64,000 bases of DNA. Origin: Mnemiopsis leidyi (lineage: Eukaryota > Ctenophora > Tentaculata > Lobata > Bolinopsidae). The notes below the pieces were generated by a model, which saw only the letters and a list, made by a program, of their open reading frames with translations, was not told the origin of the DNA and did not search any database. Shown in pieces: positions 22,202 through 34,119 of the stretch. The stretch spans positions 47,653-111,652 of the forward strand of contig JH152778.1 of assembly GCA_000226015.1 (NCBI GenBank), read 5' to 3'. The first letter of the stretch is position 1. Each line of letters begins with the position of its first letter. The position numbers were made by a program, and so were the translations under genes.

Positions 22202-23660
22202 CTAGTAGACGAAGAATGTGCATGAAGATCCAGATTCAGCCACATAGATGTATTTTCCTGAAGATTTCGAAAATTATTCTTGAAAGTTTTCATTTAAAAT
22301 AAACTCAGATCACCCACAGCCCTACAAGAATCAGGCTTGCTGAAAATTATCGCGTGACAAATGTTATGTGAAAGTTGTAACTCTAGAAATCTACCTGGAA
22401 TGAGTTTCTTCTGTTGAATGGCAAGATTGTAACTGTGAGGATATTGCTCGTCTTTCTTCTTAAGATACCTCTCTTCCCCTGACTCTCCGAATTTACTGTT
22501 CACCTGTCAGGGAGAAGAAACAATTTAAAACGATACTGATTTTCAGCTCCTATACAAATCAGCATTCTAAGAACTTATTCGTTCACAAATTCACCCCTTG
22601 TCATAATACCAGGATTCACCCCTTATTCCTGCTCAGAATTGTAGCTCCCAAAAACTAACCGCCCCGCCACCCCTCCGGGGTTCAGGCTTATCCCTCCCCA
22701 GAACTTATCCCTCTCCAGAACTTATCCCTTCCCAGAACTTATCCCTTCCCAGAACTTATCCCTTCCCAGAACTTATCCCTTCCCAGAACTTATCCCTCCC
22801 CAGAACTCATCCCTCCCTAGAACTAATCCCTCTACGCATCTTATCCCTCCCCAGAACTTGTCCCTCCCCAGAACTTATCCCTCCCTAGAACTTATCCCTC
22901 CCCAGAACNNNNNNNNNNCTCCGACTCAGCCCTCCCCAGAAACTATCCCTCCCTAGAACTTATCCCTCCCCAGAACTTATCCCTCTACAGAACTTATCCC
23001 TCCCCAGAACTTATCCCTCCCCAGAACTTATCCCTCTACAGAACTTATCCCTCCCCAGAACTTATTCCTCCCCAGAACTTATCCCTCCCCAGAACTTATC
23101 CCTCCCCAGAACTTATCCCTCCCCAGAACTTATCCATCTCCAGAAACTCAGGTCCCTGCCGAACTTCCCTCTCCCCTAGTCTCAGTACTCACCGTTACAA
23201 GTTCTCCAGGGTTCTCCCTAGACTGATACATCCACACTCCCTCACTCCCATGTCCTGCTACACCCAGCAGCTCGAACTCAGCTGCGTTGAACTTCTTCTC
23301 CTTTGTAAACCGTTGCAGGGAGAATGCCAGGAAACCTTTGTCACACACCGGTACCTCCTCTTTCGGGAACTTGCACTTCTGGCACGATCTTGGAAGTTTT
23401 TCATGTAGTTATCGAGTGATTTAGCTGTACTGTTTGCGTTGAATCTGTAATCAATAATCATCATTCTGAAAGATTTCATGTTCTTTTTGGCTGTCCCTTG
23501 AGTCGATCCATGGCGGACCCGCCACAGATAGAAAGTCTACCGGTTATATTGCCAAGGATTAAGACAAATTATTGTAAATTATTTAAAAATTCGTGAAATT
23601 CAAATACACTTACGTGAGTGTGGTGAGAGTGGCCAGAATTAGAATTACCAACTGCAGCAT
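22202..23660 (-). CDS. Small secreted protein, 135 aa, four exons
   Basis: Exons: 23614-23660, 23193-23388, 22395-22503, 22202-22257, with consistent phases (2, 0, 1). ATG 23660 starts a signal peptide ('MLQLVILILATLTTLT'), and the mature chain begins 'SCQKCKFPKEEVPVCDKG'. It has four cysteines (three clustered at the N-terminus, one in 'GSSCTFFVY' near the C-terminus) and alternating hydrophobic stretches ('EFELLGVAG', 'EGVWMYQ', 'GKYIYVAES'), suggestive of a small beta fold. No membrane segment. I do not recognise a family. The acceptor of exon 2 (CTTCCAAG|A) has a poor pyrimidine tract but is the only one that keeps the frame. The intron between exons 2 and 3 is largely a G-rich (coding strand) minisatellite with a 10-base gap. 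Confidence 0.6.
22684..23143. repeat. 17-bp minisatellite, about 27 copies, with a 10-N gap
   Basis: Unit AACTTATCCCTCCCCAG on the plus strand, with CTA/CCT variants. Ns lie at 22909-22918, so the true copy number is unknown. On the strand of the host gene the unit reads GGGGAGGGATAAG, regularly spaced G runs that could form G-quadruplex structures. It lies wholly within intron 2 of the small secreted protein gene. Confidence 0.9.
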
Positions 23661-25948
23661 CGTGAAGAACTGAGCCTAAATAAAAAGTTATCGTAAATAG
23701 TTATTGTTGGGATTCACCAAAAATAACAAGAAAGATGAAGATTTCTTGATAAATCGATTTCTATGCAAAATCGATAATTCTAAAGTTAAACTAATCATTT
23801 TAGCACAATGAAAGGTTTCATCATGCGGTTATGGCTGTACCAAATTGCGAAGCTAATTAGCTGCGATAGTTGTGACTCTCTATAAGAGCTAAAGTAAATA
23901 CCATCATTAGGAAAATGTTATGGTGACCGACTGAGACGCGATATTAGCTTACTCAAAGTAGAAACTAAAATTTACATTTGAGTGATAGTTTAGTTTATTA
24001 GTATTAATTCGAGCGAATTAGCGAAACTTTCCCCACTGATTCTCGACTGACACAGCTGGACAAAATAAATCACTTCTTCCCTCAAGCTCAGGCCCGAGTT
24101 AGTCAATATCAATCATTATACTAGGACGCGATTTTCATATATTTCCACAACAAATGACTTGCTGAACTGATCTGACAGAATATTTCTATGGAAGTGACAA
24201 AAAAAGTTGCCACGACACAAAACGTGGGGTGATAGACTTTGCACCTCACCAGATGCTACCATGATCTGAGTCTACACATAACCGCGGGTAAAGAATTAGA
24301 TAATTCAGGTCAAAACCTCATCGTATGTTGCTGGTAAGTAATACTTTCAATTACAATCCTCGACAAATTCTGCATAATTCGACTGGCGACTTGTTCGAGT
24401 AATGCTCATAGACTTATCTACTTATTTAAAGGATATTTCACTTTAAAAAGGCACTGCTTCGGCGGTACAAAGTAAAAACAAGAATGAACATTAATATGAA
24501 TTTAAACCACGACAAAGCTTGTTTCCTTTTGTTACTTGTTTACGGTTTATGGTTTTATGGTAGATAGTTAAAACATTTGCCTTTTTAGGCTCTTCAAATT
24601 GTTAACAAATAGAAAAAGTGGTCAAAAAAATGATTATTTTAGGAAGAATGAAGAAAATATTGACATCTGTCTCAAGTTTTTGAAAAAAATTTTTTTGATT
24701 TTATTGATTAAGCTTAGTCATCAGTTCTAACCAAGTCTTTCAATTACTCAGCCGCTAAGTGTTTCTGTTTTGGTTATGTCACATTTTGGCAATAAATTTC
24801 AAACAGGGAGGCATATTACCATTCTGCCAAAATTTCGGTTCAACAAACGGAAAGTGGAAACTGACTAACAGTAAACAGACTAAAGTCGGAAATAAAAACT
24901 CCGAACCGACTCCGAGGACTTGTCGCGGCAATACCAATATTGCTTCTACTTCTAGCTTGCTGGGATGCAGATGTATCAGACCGTGCTTACAACAGTAATT
25001 ATGCAAAATAGTTTTAGTTTTCAACATGCTATTGCTAATGCTACTATTCATAACGAAAGGTAATTTTTTTCCCCAACTCATCTAACCATAAACAACAAAA
25101 TACATAATCTGACGTGATAATCTGAGTTGTGGTATGACACAACCATAGCCCATAGTGATGAGCATAAAGCTCCGCACAGTCCGAACTCTGCTTCACAAAC
25201 ACTTGCAACGTCCTGGCATCCCCAGCTGCGATTCGAGCTAAAACAGCTCAAAGCTAAATGGCGAAAATGCTTCAAAATGAGTTGAAACGTTTGCCGAACT
25301 TCGAATCAAAATGTCGACCACTCTTTCGTGTGATTAGATGACTGCGAGATTGGGCCAAGAATAACAGCTCTAAGTTTCATTGAAACGGTGGTCTGTCCTA
25401 GATCATGATGGCAGTATTAGATCGTGAGGGCAGCATAAATTGTGGTTGGTATTTAGATTGGATCTCTGATTGTCGATCGAAAAACCGATTTTTATCGAGA
25501 TTCATGGAGCATAAAATCGTAGCGAAGTCTGACGAAGACATTTGTCATGATTCGACCCGACACTTCGGATATTTATCTCACTCTAACTGATATACTTTCT
25601 GCTCGAACGATTTTATATTAATATTAAATTGCACCAATTGAAACTCGAACGTAAGCATTAGAAAACAAGTATGCATCAGACAATGAAAAATATTAAATAG
25701 GGAATGATTTTTCCGAAAAAAACCGCGGCATAAGAATTCCTAGAAATCATATCTTAAAAATCTTTAAAATTCTAAGCTTTCGTAAATTATCAACTCCGGA
25801 TCGTTATTCTATTATTTAAATCGAGATTTCATGGTCAATGGCGACAGCCATAAGAATTACTAATAATGAAGAAACCTAAAATAACCAAGAATTCTAGTTA
25901 ATGAATTGAGGCCTTATACATTCTACAATTATTTCAAAACTATCCAGA
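23661..25948. other. Intergenic region, no gene supported
   Basis: Presumed upstream region of the secreted-protein gene (minus) and downstream region of the asparagine synthetase gene (minus). A Cys-rich minus frame at about 25078-25275 and a plus frame at 24759-24998 lack signal peptides, splice partners or recognisable motifs, so I leave them out. Confidence 0.4.
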
Positions 25949-28900
25949 TTACTCGTCACCACAGATTATCTCCTGTTTCTCGGCTGCTGAAGTGGTACTT
26001 TGGTGCACGGCCCGCACAGATCTTCCTGATTCGTCATTTGCAGTACCCTCCGGCATCCAGCTTGCTCCTCGAGGTGTCGAACAGGCTACTGACTTTCCTG
26101 GGGGTGTTTGAGTAACATCCGGCCTTTTTAGGAGAGACCTGTCTTTGGTATCAAGTTGGTTTGATTTCAAAGTTTTATCCAATTGGATATTTCTAAAAAG
26201 GGAACAATTTGATTATTACATCGACTCTATAAGTTGTTTAAAGCTACATATCATAAGGCTGCGGATATGACCAGTGGTCGCAAGGTCAACACAAACGTGA
26301 TACGTATCAATTCTAATAAAACACAAGAACAATTGGGGAATGGGGAAGCGAATCCAAAGTGGGGCTCCTAGGACAAAAGCCCTGGACTCTTACTCTGGTC
26401 CCCAAGTTAGTAGGAATGTTCTCCTATGGTTAAGGAAAATACGTGAATTTAACCCAAATTTGAAAAAAAACCAAAATTATTCCCGTTTCCATGACCGCAG
26501 TTGTTTATTATGGGTTTCAGAATTCTTCTTTATGAAAGTGACAGTGTTTCTCCAATTTGATTGGTGGTATCTGGCTTTTCATTGGTCAAACCCAGTCACA
26601 TGTTAAGGAAAATTTCCGACTCCTCCCCAAGAATTGTGACGTCCATTACCTGTCTTAACGGTAGTCATAGAGAAGTTGTACTTCTCATACATTGACATGT
26701 TAAACTGCTCCTCTGTTGTTCCTGTATTCTTGTAGTATTGCTTTAGTCCGTCAATCCAGTCGTAACCCACAGAATCTGGGGATAAAGTGGGTTTACACCA
26801 AAAAACATAAATATTAAAAACATGTCAAAAAAGAAACTTTTCACTGCTTATGCAGCAAAAACTTGATTTCCTAGGGCAATTTTAAGAGAAGCTAAACTTA
26901 GCTTTAAAGACTTTTGTAGTGATACTGCAGCATTTTGATTTCTCAAATACCTAACAACGAGCAGCTACTAGTGCTATTTTTTCCTTTACATGTGCTGCTA
27001 CACACACACTCACCGCTTTGTTTAGCTCTCCCTTTAAACTCGTTTGCCAAAGGACCATTGGTCTATAATATTACTGTTTTCGAGGTAAGAGCTGTATGCT
27101 TATAATGCGACTCCCATACGTTGCCGCCGGGCGTTGCTATTAGCTTTACACTTGTTATTGGACCAAAGACTAACAGACGCTCTTGTTTACTTCGCTTAGG
27201 CGAGAGACGCAGCAACTAACAGCAGTTTTGTGATCGAACATCGACGCATTTATTTTACATAAAAGACTTCTTCAAAATCTCTCGTTTTCATTTAAATGCA
27301 GTTATGTATCAATTCAAGAACACTTGCAGTTCATTGCCGCCAAAATGTTCTCTCTTCTCAAAAGAGACAGGATCGAACTGGTTGTGGTAAGGAACCACAA
27401 GATCAGAGTATATCAACAAGGATTGTTTTCCTATTTCTAGGGTAAGGGCCGGGAAGGAAAGAGGGCTATGTACAGCGGGAAAAGTGACAGGTGTCCTGAA
27501 GCTTTCCTTTTTTCTTATTTTTGATCTTTCACGGTCTAAAATCTAGATTTAACTGGCCAAGATCTTGCGTGTAACATGGTACATTATGATTTAAAATGTT
27601 TGTGGCTCAAACTTTGTTTTTTTTTTCTATTTAAAATTATTGCGATTCAAACTGGATTAAATTGGTGCAGCCTAATCTCAATGTTTCCTTCCAACTTCTC
27701 AGGATCGTGGAATTTATATTGTTATATTTATTGTAACATCAGATTTACAAAATTCAGTGTAAAGCCTTGGTATGGTGGCAATAAAGATATTTTGTTTTTT
27801 AGAAAAAAACAAAATCGCATACTTATTTGCCTAAATTTTGCCTAGACTTTCTTTGCTGTGGGGACACCAAATGCTAAGTCACCAGATATAAATCATAATT
27901 GTTCTCTTTTACTATAATTTGGGTTGTTCATGTTGGTGGAAGGTCGCCGTGGTCGTACCCAACCCCAAACTCAAGTGCGGCTTGTTTTCAAGTAAAACTA
28001 AAATGCTAATAAATTGCGATTTAATTTAAGAATATGACAACCATACGAGGGAACGTAGTAAAAACGGAAGTAAAAAAATATTGTCGTAATTCTGTCTTAA
28101 CAAATAGAGAATATCAAATATCTAGCACAAGCTGTCACGTACTTTTAAATAGGTAACGCGTCTTGACAAGCTGATCGAGTTGTCAATTAAATGAGTTGTA
28201 AATTACACCGTAAGGGTCGACAAAACGGGCCCTCATAGTAAACATTTTTAATTGTTGTTGCCCTAGGTAAAATGTTTTACCTTGCGATGCTATTTGTGGT
28301 AGGAGCGACTGCTGAAAATGACGGTATGTAATTTTTAAACATGTATCATTAATGTAGCGAGACGCTTTTCAAATTTCAAATATATACTTATTGATCGAGT
28401 ACTGGTCATGAAAGAGAGTGAGTATTCAGAGTTTACCAGTTGAAAATTGTCACACCCAGGCCAATGTCCCGCATCACACCCCTACGTGTACCACAACGGA
28501 GAGTACTGTTGTCAGACGAACAAAGAGAATGTGTACTCTGACCAAGGCGACAAGTGTGACGGCAGTGATCTACAGATAGACAGTCTCTGTTGTGAAGGAC
28601 ATAATGCCGTCTCTTGTCCTTCCGGAAACTGTGTTAACTACTCAGGTAAGAACTTATGGTATCTGTTGATGTGCCATTTTGATATTTAAAGTATAGTTTC
28701 TAATTTCTGATTAGAATCAATCCCTGGAAAATTGATAGTACATGTTGCAGGAGCTCAGAAGTACACATTGAAAGTTTTGTGTGATGATATCAAGACTGTC
28801 TATGTGGATGGGGTAAGAATGGACGATTCAGGATCTCAAGGTTGGACGAAGATATCAACTTACCAGATATCTCTGACGACCAGAGTCATCGGAATCAAAT

Positions 28901-31900
28901 GTCACAATAACGCAGGTGCTCATGGTATCAAGGTACAAGTGGAGGGTAAAACAGGCCATATAGTGCTCAATTCTGACAATTATAGATGGAAGTGTTCCAA
29001 CCAACAGCAGAATTCAACTGCCTGGACGGCTCAGAGTTTTGTGGAGGACCAGCCATGGGCAGCGGCGGTCTATACTAGTAGACATCCCACAACATGGCCA
29101 TGGGCTCCACACCCGAACCGTACCGACCTCATTCCCGTTGGCGGAGAAGTGATTTGGACGTCGGAAACCCCTTCTGTTAATGAAACGGTGTACTGTCGAA
29201 GCGACAGACAGCTACCAATATGGTCAGGTAAAGAGTTTTTGTCGGTTAATTCTTTAATTGTAAAGTCGTAGTAAATGCAGACCTTGTTACCACGCAAACT
29301 TGATGTTAACTTCAAATCTATTTTGATGCAATGCCTTCAGAATTGTGCGATTCATTGGAGGTGCGAAATGGTGAGGTTTCCATAAATAGCCCTGTTTCTC
29401 TGTCAACAGTGGTCCAAGTTTCCTGCCCTGAGACCGACGGATATATTTTGTTGGGCGATAAAGAGGTGACATGCAGTTCTAGTGCAGAGTGGAGTGCAAA
29501 ACCTAAGTGTTTGCAGTGTGGTAAGCACAAATCTGATTTTCTAATACTTACAGTAATCGACCCGGATCGTAATTTCATCCCAAATAAGAGCGAAAATAAA
29601 ACCCAGTGAATCTCTAATGTGTCTGTATTTTGAAAGTCAGAAATTATATTTTAAATTAGTTGTACAAATATAGTTATTGCAGCGGTATGACTACAAAACA
29701 GAAGAGCAGTAGGGAAGCTTTTCTGTTTTGTTACTCAATATCAAATAATTTTTTGTATAGTGGTAAAGTAATTTATTTTGGGGAGGGGTCTCAAATGTTT
29801 AGTATCATATGACAGCGATTGACTAAAGAGAAGTTAGTTTCGGCCAATCAAAACCAAGCAGCGATTCGTGACCTCTTCCCCAAAAAACTTTTTTCTGTGT
29901 CGTTAGAAAGTAGAAAATCTAATCTCACTTGAAAAATATATTTTGCACTCTGTTTGACACAGAAAAGCCTGAGGAAAAGGCTTTTTCGTTTTAAGAAATT
30001 GGTCAATATACTATTTTTATGTGGAAGACTTCTAGTAACTTAACGACTACTATTGTAGAAGAAAAATGAGATCATCGTGAGATGACTTATCAATTTAATC
30101 TGATTCTGACATTCAATTATATCAGCATTTCAGGGGAGTAATTGCTATTTGAACCAATCGACTTCTGATGATATAATTAACCTTGAGAATGAATATTGAA
30201 TAAAGAAGTCTGGTAAAATACTCGGCCAATACTAAAAATCTTTGCACCTTACCACCCATTATCCATCTTATATAATTACGTCTCCACAAATATTATCAAT
30301 TGTTTGAGTCTGTCTTTGGAGATGTGATAGATTAAATAGGTTAAACATTTTAGCCATTATCCAATCCTTAACTTTACTGACCTGAGAACTGCTCCTTTTG
30401 TCTCCAGAGGACGCTCTTTGGAAGCAGGTTATCTCTATCACACGCTTTTCTCAAAACTCCTTTTTCTATAGGTCTGCCCTCGTACTAGGGTTTGCATTAT
30501 CGGTCCAAAATTTTTTATCGCCGATAACCGATAATAATTTTTCAATTATCGGCGATCCGCGATAACGATAATTATCGGCGATAAAATTCGGTCAGAACAA
30601 TGAGCCTATTTTCTGTCAATCTTGCGGCCATGACTCATACTTCATGACTTTCGCGACTGTAGATTATGATTTATGAACACTATAATTCTAAGAATCAAAA
30701 CACGTAATATCACAGTTGTAATTTGTATATTAATTGAAAGTGAATAGTGATGTCAGATATACACCACATACACCACATGATACAATCAACAATACACTAT
30801 ACCTACAGAGTACAGTGTTATAATGACAACTTTTTCGTTTAAGTTAAAACGCGTTAAAAATTAAAACGAGCTCGAAACTCTAATTAAACTTTAGCTTTTA
30901 AGGCTTTATTGGAAAAATAATACTTCAGGAAAATCAACATGTCTAAAGACTTGTCTGATAGCCTACATCTTAATTTGGTCAGGAAAAATTCAAATGTTTT
31001 GATCAGCTTTACTTATCTAATAATCAATCTAGTGAGAATCAGTCGAGTAAGTACTAAATTTTATCGTGTGAAATCAGGAAATTCGAAATAGTTTTTGAGA
31101 AACAGTTCTGAAATTATCGGTTTATCGGTAAGAAATTATCGCCGATAACCGATAATGATTTCACTACGAATTATCGCCTATAATTTTATCGCCGATATTA
31201 TCGATTGCAAACCCTACCTCGTACTAATTCAGGTTGAGGTATGTGTAATTATTTTATTGCGATTTCCTCCTCTAATAAATAATCTTCAGTTTTTAACTCA
31301 ATGAGAATTGAGACTGGTACTTGGAAGTGACAGTTACACATCACACGGTAATGTAAAGCAATCCACACAAAATTTTCTCCTAAAACAGTAAGACCAAAGA
31401 CGTTTTTGCAAGTAAGACTCTTTTGCAACGTACCTTGATAAAGTTAGGATGCTTCATCTTTACAGGGATTGTCATGGCGATGTCTAAGAGATCCGGATCC
31501 AAGAAGGGAACCCGAACTTCCACCCCACTTGCTAACATGGACTTGTTAGTTCGCAGACAGTCGTAGTAGTGTAGATCTGCCAGCTTGTCTTTCATTTCCT
31601 CGTGAAACTCTGGGGAGATAACGAGGTCAGTAAAGTTCAGAGAATCATATCCTTAGACATGTTATAAGTTATAAAGTTATAAGACGATATCTTGATCTTG
31701 TTCATTCAATTTCAAGTTCAACATCAAAATTTTCTGCATCGAATTTGGGGTTTTTTCAAGGTCGATAACATGATCAGCTTGATAAGACGTCAAAATTTTG
31801 TCTACATTTTTATGTATTTTGATACCATCATTTCAGATGTTAACATGTTTAGATGTTGCTATTCGATTCAATCCAACAAATAAACAAACCTTCATCGTTA

Positions 31901-34119
31901 GGCGCGTAGTGGAAGTAAAGATACCCTCCCCACGCCTCATCAGCTCCCTCCCCCGACATGACCATCTTAAACCCCCTAGCTGCGATCTTCTTGGACATCA
32001 AGTATTGTGGAGTTGACGATCGGATCGTGGTAGCGTTAAACGTCTCAATCTTATGTATCACCTGAAATGTGTGTTATTCATGGTCCACTGTAAGTTAGAT
32101 TTAAATCATAGCTGCTATAGTCGTATTTTCTGGTCAAACCAGCAAGCGGATAACCAGTACTTCAAACCAGTATACCCGCCTGTAACTAGGTTTCAAGACA
32201 TAAACAAAGCTAACCTGAGGAATAGAATCTATTCCCTCCTGCAAGGTGTATATGAACTCATGATGTATCGACCCTATGTGTGCTGACACCGCTCGTGCGA
32301 ATTTGAAGTCCGGAGCGTTCTCCAGACCTATCGTGAAGGTGTGAAGTTCGTGTTCAGGTCCCAGGATCCTTCTTGCTAGAGCTGCCACCAGAGAGGAGTC
32401 CAGACCTGAATACAAACGTATGTTTGTCCAATACAATGCTCATCGCTCAACATATCTTGATAGTAACTGACTTTACCTATATTGATATTCTCTTGTTAAA
32501 TATCAACTGAATTATTGATTCATTCACTTTCAGCCCATTCCAGGACAGTGGACACTCAGACCTCATGGCATAATGACAAGACTCATTAGACTCCAGCCTA
32601 CTTCCTACCAAGATATTTTGTACTGACCGCCACTAAGGAGGAAACCGTTGGGTGAATCACAAGGAATCATCTTCGCGACCGCTTTGTACATCCCATCGTA
32701 AATCCTGTCGTACACTTTCTCTTCATCCTCCACTGCATACACCTTTATTGTTTGAGATTCAATATCAAGACGGTATATTTAATTGTTAACAAGCGTCTTT
32801 GATTTTTGTCTTTTATTTTAATTTTGCGTTTTTTTGCGTTTTGACTTTTACCATAGTCCACAGTACCGTAAAAGCATAAAACTATTTCATTTTTAAGTAA
32901 CGATGGTAAATCTTTATCTAGTAATATTGACCAAATAAAACACCGCTACTTCCCATGTAGCATATTTTTATCACGACCCGTTACCTGAGGTGTCCAGTCC
33001 ATGAAGTACCACTGTTTGAGTTTCCCCATCTTAGGAGGACCGTGATAGTACATTCTAGGTGGGAAGATCTCCACCACCTCGCACACGTCCACCAAACACT
33101 TCTGTTCGCTGGCGATGTACAGTCGTCCCTCTGTGTCCGTACCCCAGTACAAGGGGATTATTCCTGGAAGTGAAGTTTAGCGGAAACTCGAAAATTAGAA
33201 CTGTATATGTTTGAACCAGGGATGATGAAATTCACAATTGATAACGTGATTCACCGATTCATTTTCAGGTTCACTTCTGTGCTTTTTTGTCTCATTTCGG
33301 CAGAACATTTATAACTCTACAACGATGTAAAGGTTGCAAACCAATATGATCTCTCGTTATAAACAGTTCTCCAGTTTTGTTGTTGATGACTACTGTAGCA
33401 AACATGCCGTCTAGTCTTTTAGGTAGTTTCTCTCCGATCTGAAATTAGTAAAACGTAAATTATCTAGGAAGAAATGGGGCAAAATTGAAATGAAACCCCT
33501 GCGATCAAATTCAAATCAAGCCGAATCAAACCATTCAAATCTTGATCTCAATTAATTAAATCAACATTGACCGCACTAAGACAGACCTTGCTGAAAAGTT
33601 GAGGTATCAGCTCACAGTCACTGTTTCCTCTGTTCTGAATCCCGAACTCTGCCTCCAAACTCTTGTGGTTGTAGATTTCACCGTTGGTCATGGCTGTGTA
33701 CTCTTGGTACACAAAGGGTTGCCGGCCCATATCTGTCTGGTCCATGATGTTGAGACGGTTGAAGCAGAACAATCCTCCTGGGAAGACGGTAAAGTAATAA
33801 TAGATTGTTTCGATATTCCGAGAAATTGTTTTATCGAACAGGTTTACAGGTTATTTGTCCATTTTATATTTGAAATAATTTTTTCGAACTTCTGTTTTAT
33901 GGCAAGGGGTGCAGTGGTTACACTGCACAAGAAATTAACAATAAATTTGCACCACCACTTCGCATCAAACCGTCAAATACAGATCCAGAATATTACGCAC
34001 AAACCTGTAACTTCAAGACAACAAAAGTCATCTGGCCCACGATGGTTCTGCTTGTGGGCATTTTCGACTGCTTCCCTTCTGTCACACTTACCACCAAAAC
34101 AAGCAAATATCCCACACAT
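25949..34119 (-). CDS. asnB: Asparagine synthetase (glutamine-hydrolysing), AsnB-type
   Basis: Makes asparagine from aspartate, glutamine and ATP in the cytosol. Exons: 34005-34119, 33587-33777, 33342-33438, 32985-33163, 32628-32742, 32215-32405, 31890-32061, 31434-31609, 30382-30478, 26650-26775, about 25949-26142; about 550 aa, the usual AsnB length. The N-terminus '[10 protein letters not shown]' supplies the nucleophile Cys2; 'HRGPDD', 'NGEIYNH' and 'SDCELI' complete the glutaminase domain. The synthetase domain has the ATP loop 'SGGLDSSL' (split by an intron), '[16 protein letters not shown]', 'RVPFLD' and '[20 protein letters not shown]'. The C-terminus 'GKSVACSTP...[12 protein letters not shown]' matches bacterial AsnB ('PSVACSS...DDPSGRAVGVHQ') rather than the usual animal ASNS end. 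The segment expected around 'KEAYxYRxIFE' could not be placed, so the last junction (acceptor at 26143) is uncertain. A hAT element abuts exon 9, and a sushi gene sits antisense in intron 9. Confidence 0.88.
28272..29609 (+). CDS. Secreted protein: Cys-rich module, beta-sandwich-like module, sushi domain
   Basis: Exons 28272-28323, 28460-28645, 28715-29227 and 29341-29520, all phase 1-1, the pattern of shuffled extracellular modules. ATG 28272 gives a signal peptide ('[16 protein letters not shown]'). Exon 2 is a Cys-rich module ('[16 protein letters not shown]' ... '[10 protein letters not shown]'). Exon 3 (171 codons) looks like an extracellular beta-sandwich ('[17 protein letters not shown]', '[17 protein letters not shown]') with several N-glycosylation sites. 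Exon 4 is a sushi/CCP domain (four Cys, '[19 protein letters not shown]', 'EWSAKPKC'). After exon 4 there is a donor GTAAGC, but reading through gives a stop at 29607-29609 with AATAAA at 29595, so the chain may end there or continue in exons I did not find. It lies wholly inside intron 9 of asparagine synthetase, on the opposite strand. Adhesion, immunity or matrix roles are possible. Confidence 0.72.
29610..30381. other. Asparagine synthetase intron sequence
   Basis: No further exon of the nested sushi gene is certain here. A plus-strand reading after an AG at about 30414 is only the antisense of the 'LWRQKEQF' exon. Confidence 0.4.
30486..31216. mobile_element. hAT-type non-autonomous element (731 bp)
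   Basis: Ends TAGGGTTTGCA and TGCAAACCCTA are exact inverses. The flanks carry a perfect 8-bp target duplication, CCTCGTAC (30478-30485 and 31217-31224), which is diagnostic of hAT transposition. Both subterminal regions are full of ATTATCGGCGATAA-type palindromes, typical transposase-binding repeats. No transposase frame. The left duplication contains the 3' splice site of asparagine synthetase exon 9. Perfect ends and duplication suggest a fairly recent insertion. Confidence 0.88.

Noticed and set aside
27011-27073. A minus-strand exon-like stretch ending AGCG|GTGAGT that joins in frame to the '[10 protein letters not shown]' exon of asparagine synthetase
   Set aside because: The stretch at 30382-30478 encodes the true family sequence '[10 protein letters not shown]' with correct phase, so the nearer one is chance.
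27343-27530. Plus-strand ATG in a strong Kozak-like context (GCCGCCAAAATG) with a short frame and a possible 54-nt intron
   Set aside because: The product is tiny and featureless and no onward exon was found; it may be a real first exon but cannot be supported.
30414-30485. Plus-strand reading after an AG that would extend the sushi gene
   Set aside because: It is the antisense of the asparagine synthetase exon with the conserved 'LWRQKEQF' motif.
34076-34091. A GT-AG pair 16 nt long just after '[10 protein letters not shown]'
   Set aside because: Far too short for an intron; reading through gives a good frame into 'HRGPDD'.
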